The notes under the pieces are model-generated. The model was given only the letters and a program-made list of their open reading frames with translations, ran no database searches and was not told the origin of the DNA. The position numbers and the translations under genes are program-made. A stretch of DNA of 5,908 nucleotides, from assembly GCA_902796465.1 (NCBI GenBank), contig CADBPK010000242.1, positions 1-5,908 of the forward strand. The letters are read 5' to 3'. Within the stretch, counting starts at the first letter, position 1. Every line of letters starts with the position of its first letter. This DNA is from an uncultured Erysipelotrichaceae bacterium (GTDB taxonomy: Bacteria > Bacillota_I > Bacilli_A > Erysipelotrichales > Erysipelotrichaceae). Positions 5,638 to 5,908 of this stretch are shown in pieces.

Positions 5638-5908
5638 ATGAAGAAATTATTGCTGACAGATGGAAATGCGATGCTTTTCCGGGCTTATTGGGCAACAGCC
5701 GGCAGACCGATGACGACACGGCAGGGTTTACCGACAAATGCTGTTTTCGGATTTGCTTCAATGATCCAGAAAGCAATCGATACCGTCAATCCCGATGCTG
5801 TCCTGATCGCCTTTGATGCCGGCAAACATACATTCCGGCATGATCTGTATCCGGATTATAAGGGCGGAAGAAGGGAAACACCTGAAGATCTTGTGCCGCA
5901 GTTTGCTA
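5638..5908 (+). CDS. polA: DNA polymerase I, N-terminal 5'-3' exonuclease domain, cut by the window edge
   Basis: DNA polymerase I fills gaps and removes RNA primers at Okazaki fragments and acts in repair. Ninety complete codons are present, all within the 5'-nuclease domain; the full protein is usually about 850-900 residues, though exonuclease-only relatives exist. Diagnostic sequence: KLLLTDGNAMLFRAYWA (3-19, catalytic-type Asp8), TNAVFGFASMI (33-43), LIAFDAGKHTFRHDLYPDYK (56-75, with metal-site Asp60 and the conserved Arg67 and Lys75), and the P-E-D-L-V-P-Q helix (82-88). The start at 5638 has GGAGG at 5628-5632, five bases upstream. An in-frame ATG at 5626 would add four residues, but it overlaps the ribosome site and has none of its own, so 5638 is preferred. 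It follows the weak hairpin after the lipoprotein gene. Confidence 0.94.
   Translation, partial: MKKLLLTDGNAMLFRAYWATAGRPMTTRQGLPTNAVFGFASMIQKAIDTVNPDAVLIAFDAGKHTFRHDLYPDYKGGRRETPEDLVPQFA

Noticed and set aside
5619..5816. 65-codon plus-strand frame overlapping polA
   Set aside because: It is an out-of-frame shadow of the polA nuclease domain, which is unmistakable in the other frame.

Overview
This 5,908-base window looks like ordinary chromosomal DNA from a low-to-mid-GC member of the Bacillota. The support is strong GGAGG-type ribosome binding sites, a mannose-family PTS operon, a Gram-positive-style lipoprotein and very tight gene packing. An Erysipelotrichia-like gut bacterium is my guess from overall flavour only; nothing here proves a genus. 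I see no rRNA, tRNA, CRISPR array, insertion sequence or phage gene.

Layout. Positions 1-510 (minus strand) hold the first 170 codons of an N-acetyl-hexosamine-6-phosphate deacetylase (nagA/agaA), which runs off the left edge. A 101-base divergent control region (511-611) separates it from a plus-strand PTS operon encoding EIIA (612-1040), EIIC (1058-1822) and EIID (1813-2670). The operon is closed by a clear intrinsic terminator (2694-2721). Then come radC (2752-3453), an AI-2E/PerM-family membrane protein (3470-4585), a lipoprotein that resembles metal-binding ABC substrate-binding proteins (4582-5580), a short hairpin (5599-5620) and the first 90 codons of polA (5638 to the right edge).

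How the genes fit together. The left half reads as amino-sugar use. The PTS would import and phosphorylate an N-acetylated hexosamine, and the divergent deacetylase would remove the acetyl group from the resulting 6-phosphate. No EIIB is encoded in the window, although this PTS family needs one, and the EIIA and EIID carry changes in motifs that are normally strongly conserved. The right half is housekeeping (radC, polA) around a translationally coupled pair: a membrane transporter-like protein and the lipoprotein. By my alignment from memory, the lipoprotein keeps the framework of the ZnuA/TroA fold but has lost all four metal-ligand positions.

Most worth a second look: the ligand-less TroA-like lipoprotein paired with an AI-2E-family protein, the PTS operon lacking EIIB, a possible leaderless start for the AI-2E-family gene, and a -35-like hexamer located in the loop of the PTS operon terminator.
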